Assembly: GCA_947303225.1 (NCBI GenBank)
Contig: CAMYXG010000067.1
Location: forward strand, 1-6,612
Direction of reading: 5' to 3'
Length of the DNA stretch: 6,612 nucleotides
DNA from: an uncultured Caryophanales bacterium
GTDB taxonomy: Bacteria; Bacillota_I; Bacilli_A; RF39; UBA660
Part shown: positions 5,326 to 6,612 of the stretch, in pieces
Layout of the letters: each line of letters opens with the position of its first letter
How positions within the stretch are numbered: the stretch's first letter is position 1
Translations under genes and position numbers: made by a program
Notes under the pieces: model-generated
What the model saw: the letters and a program-made list of their open reading frames with translations, nothing else
The model's database searches: none
What the model was told of the DNA's origin: nothing

Positions 5326-6222
5326 ATGTTAAAAGTATCTCATGTTTCAAAAAGCTATGATGACATACTAGCAGTAGATGACTTATCTTTTGAAGTAAAA
5401 GATGGTGAAATCTTTGGACTTCTTGGGGTCAATGGAGCCGGAAAAACTACTACTTTTCGCATGATTGTAGGACTACTTGAAAAGGATCAAGGAAGAATTA
5501 CACTAAATGGAAAAGAAATAGATTATTCCTTAACTGATAAAATTGGTTTTATGACTGAAGAAAGATCTTTATTATTAAAATTATCTGTAAAGGAACAAGT
5601 TTATTACTATGGAACATTAAAAGGTATGAAAAAAGATAAAATTGAAAAAGAACTAGATTATTGGTTAGATAGACTTCATATTTCCGAGTTTAAAAATAAA
5701 AGATTAAAAGAATTATCAAAAGGAAATCAACAAAAAGTACAATTTATTACTTCTATTATCAACCGTCCTAAATTATTAATTCTAGATGAACCATTTACTT
5801 CTCTTGATCCCTTTAATGTATCGTTGCTAGTTGAGATTTTAAATGAATTTAGCAAAGCTGGAACTATTGTTATATTTTCATCTCATAGAATGGAACATGT
5901 AGAATTATTCTGTAAGAAATTAGCAATTCTTGTTCATGGAAAGTCTGTTTTAGAAGGAGATTTAAAAGAAATAAAGAAAAATTATCGTAAAAAAAATATT
6001 CATATTCAAGGTGATATTGTAGAAAAAGATTTTTTTTCTATAAAAGGAATTGAGACTATTCAAACTACTTCTAATGAAATCATTGTTACTATATCTGATG
6101 AGTCTTACATCAATTCTGTTTTTGATATCGTTAAGAAAAAAAATAATATTATAAAATTTGAAGTAGAAGATCCTTCGTTAGATGAGATTTTTGTATCAAT
6201 TGTGGGTGATGTATATGATTAA
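5326..6222 (+). CDS. ABC transporter ATP-binding protein, NatA/DUF4162 type
   Basis: The 298-residue protein has all the nucleotide-binding motifs. Walker A is GVNGAGKTT (34-42). The signature is LSKGNQQ (130-136), the form usual in this subfamily in place of LSGGQ. Walker B is LLILDEP (150-156) with catalytic E155. The D-loop is SLD (159-161) and the H-loop is SSH, with H187. At the Q-loop the sequence is GFMTEER (74-80), with glutamate where most ABC ATPases have glutamine. This matches the PEERGL form of NatA/YhaQ-like exporters and is not damage. Residues about 220-298 form the small C-terminal DUF4162-type domain, ending in DPSLDEIFVSIVG, the usual closing motif. The protein would sit on the inner face of the membrane and drive the permease encoded next, whose start overlaps its end by 8 bp. 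Relatives export sodium, peptides or antibiotics; the substrate is not determined here. AAGGATG lies about 8 nt before the start ATG. Confidence 0.95.
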   Translation: MLKVSHVSKSYDDILAVDDLSFEVKDGEIFGLLGVNGAGKTTTFRMIVGLLEKDQGRITLNGKEIDYSLTDKIGFMTEERSLLLKLSVKEQVYYYGTLKGMKKDKIEKELDYWLDRLHISEFKNKRLKELSKGNQQKVQFITSIINRPKLLILDEPFTSLDPFNVSLLVEILNEFSKAGTIVIFSSHRMEHVELFCKKLAILVHGKSVLEGDLKEIKKNYRKKNIHIQGDIVEKDFFSIKGIETIQTTSNEIIVTISDESYINSVFDIVKKKNNIIKFEVEDPSLDEIFVSIVGDVYD

Positions 6223-6612
6223 TAAAAGAAGATTCTTGGTAAAAGAAAGTTTAAAACGAAAAATTGTTTCTAGATGGTTTTGGGGAATCAATATTGTTTT
6301 ATTCTTACTAATAGTAATATCATTTAATATTGATAGTATTATTCGATTCTTCGGAGGGGATTTTAAAGATACAAAAACAATTATAGTAATTGACAAGATT
6401 TCTATTTATTCTGATTTTAAAAAAGAGTTTGATAGAATTTCTAAAGTAGCAATCACAGAATATCAAATTAAGAATACTAGTATTTCTTCTAATGAACTAA
6501 AAGAACAAGTTCGTAATAATAAACAACTGATTGGAATTGAGATTTTACCTGATTCTAATAATTTCTTTCAAGCAAGAATTTATTCAGCGAATGGATTATC
6601 CTCTATTACTAC
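6215..6612 (+). CDS. ABC-2-type permease (NatB-like), N-terminal part, cut by the window end
   Basis: An open frame starts at the ATG at 6215, eight bases inside the end of the ATPase gene, and stays open to the window edge (132 codons plus two bases). GGGTGAT at 6204-6210 is a possible ribosome site, and the overlap suggests translational coupling. The product begins with a basic, amphipathic stretch (MINKRRFLVKESLKRK, residues 1-16). A hydrophobic helix follows (about 21-37, WFWGINIVLFLLIVISF). From about residue 50 the protein is soluble-looking, with alternating beta-strand and polar segments (TIIVIDK, IGIEIL). This N-terminal anchor plus large extracytoplasmic domain is the architecture of ABC-2 permeases such as NatB and YhaP, whose remaining helices come at the C-terminus beyond this window. 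The assignment rests on architecture and on pairing with the ATPase, since no sharp motif is visible. It is the partner membrane subunit of the exporter. Confidence 0.85.
   Translation, partial: MINKRRFLVKESLKRKIVSRWFWGINIVLFLLIVISFNIDSIIRFFGGDFKDTKTIIVIDKISIYSDFKKEFDRISKVAITEYQIKNTSISSNELKEQVRNNKQLIGIEILPDSNNFFQARIYSANGLSSIT

Noticed and set aside
5326..6222. Glutamate in place of the Q-loop glutamine, and LSKGNQQ in place of LSGGQ, suggesting a defective ABC ATPase
   Set aside because: Both variants are usual in the NatA/YhaQ-like subfamily, and Walker A, Walker B glutamate and H-loop histidine are intact.
3720..6222. Alternative genetic code (TGA=Trp), considered because the sequence is mycoplasma-like in AT content
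   Set aside because: All tryptophans seen are TGG and no gene contains in-frame TGA, so the standard bacterial code explains the window. The absence of TGA stops among six genes is too small a sample to argue otherwise.
6196..6396. Minus-strand open frame at the ABC ATPase/permease junction
   Set aside because: It is antisense to the ATPase end and the permease start, which are supported by motifs and by the overlapping-start arrangement.

Overview
The window comes from a very AT-rich bacterial genome. Standard Shine-Dalgarno sites, TTGACA/TATAAT-type promoters, short U-tailed terminator hairpins and K/N/I/E-rich proteins point to a low-GC Bacillota or Mycoplasmatota-like lineage, probably an uncultured gut or host-associated member of the Bacilli or Clostridia. 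Tryptophan is encoded by TGG, no in-frame TGA occurs in about 2,000 codons, and every gene that ends here stops with TAA or TAG. The window gives no support for a TGA=Trp code. No RNA gene, insertion sequence, CRISPR array, phage gene or attachment site was found.

Layout: five genes lie on the minus strand (positions 78-5240) and two on the plus strand (5326 to the window end). In the order they are transcribed from the divergent point at about 5280, the minus-strand genes are: a HerA/YjgR-like (DUF853) P-loop ATPase (3720-5240); a 10-helix EamA/DMT-type transporter (2661-3569); an unrecognised protein with a 12-bp repeat tract and a CxxC-x7-C cluster (1587-2549); and a two-gene unit made of an unrecognised HExxH protein (786-1529) and a Cof-type HAD phosphatase (78-767). 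On the plus strand, a NatA-like ABC ATPase (5326-6222) overlaps by 8 bp the start of its ABC-2-type permease (6215 onward), which runs off the window.

The transcription signals are unusually legible. Each of the five inferred transcription units has a promoter with the extended -10 element TGNTATAAT close to the start codon. One of these, for the 320-residue unknown protein, is a perfect TTGACA-17-TATAAT. Every minus-strand unit ends in a U-tailed hairpin, and in three of four the stop codon lies inside the hairpin stem. The genes therefore look like adjacent single-gene units rather than one operon, except for the HExxH/HAD pair and the ABC pair. The ATPase and ABC promoters are back to back and overlap.

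Functionally, the ABC pair should form an exporter and the EamA protein a separate small-molecule transporter. The HAD enzyme is a housekeeping-type phosphatase. The two proteins most worth attention are the putative metallopeptidase, whose start is corrected here to position 1529, and the Cys-cluster protein. I see no defence, toxin-antitoxin or mobile system.
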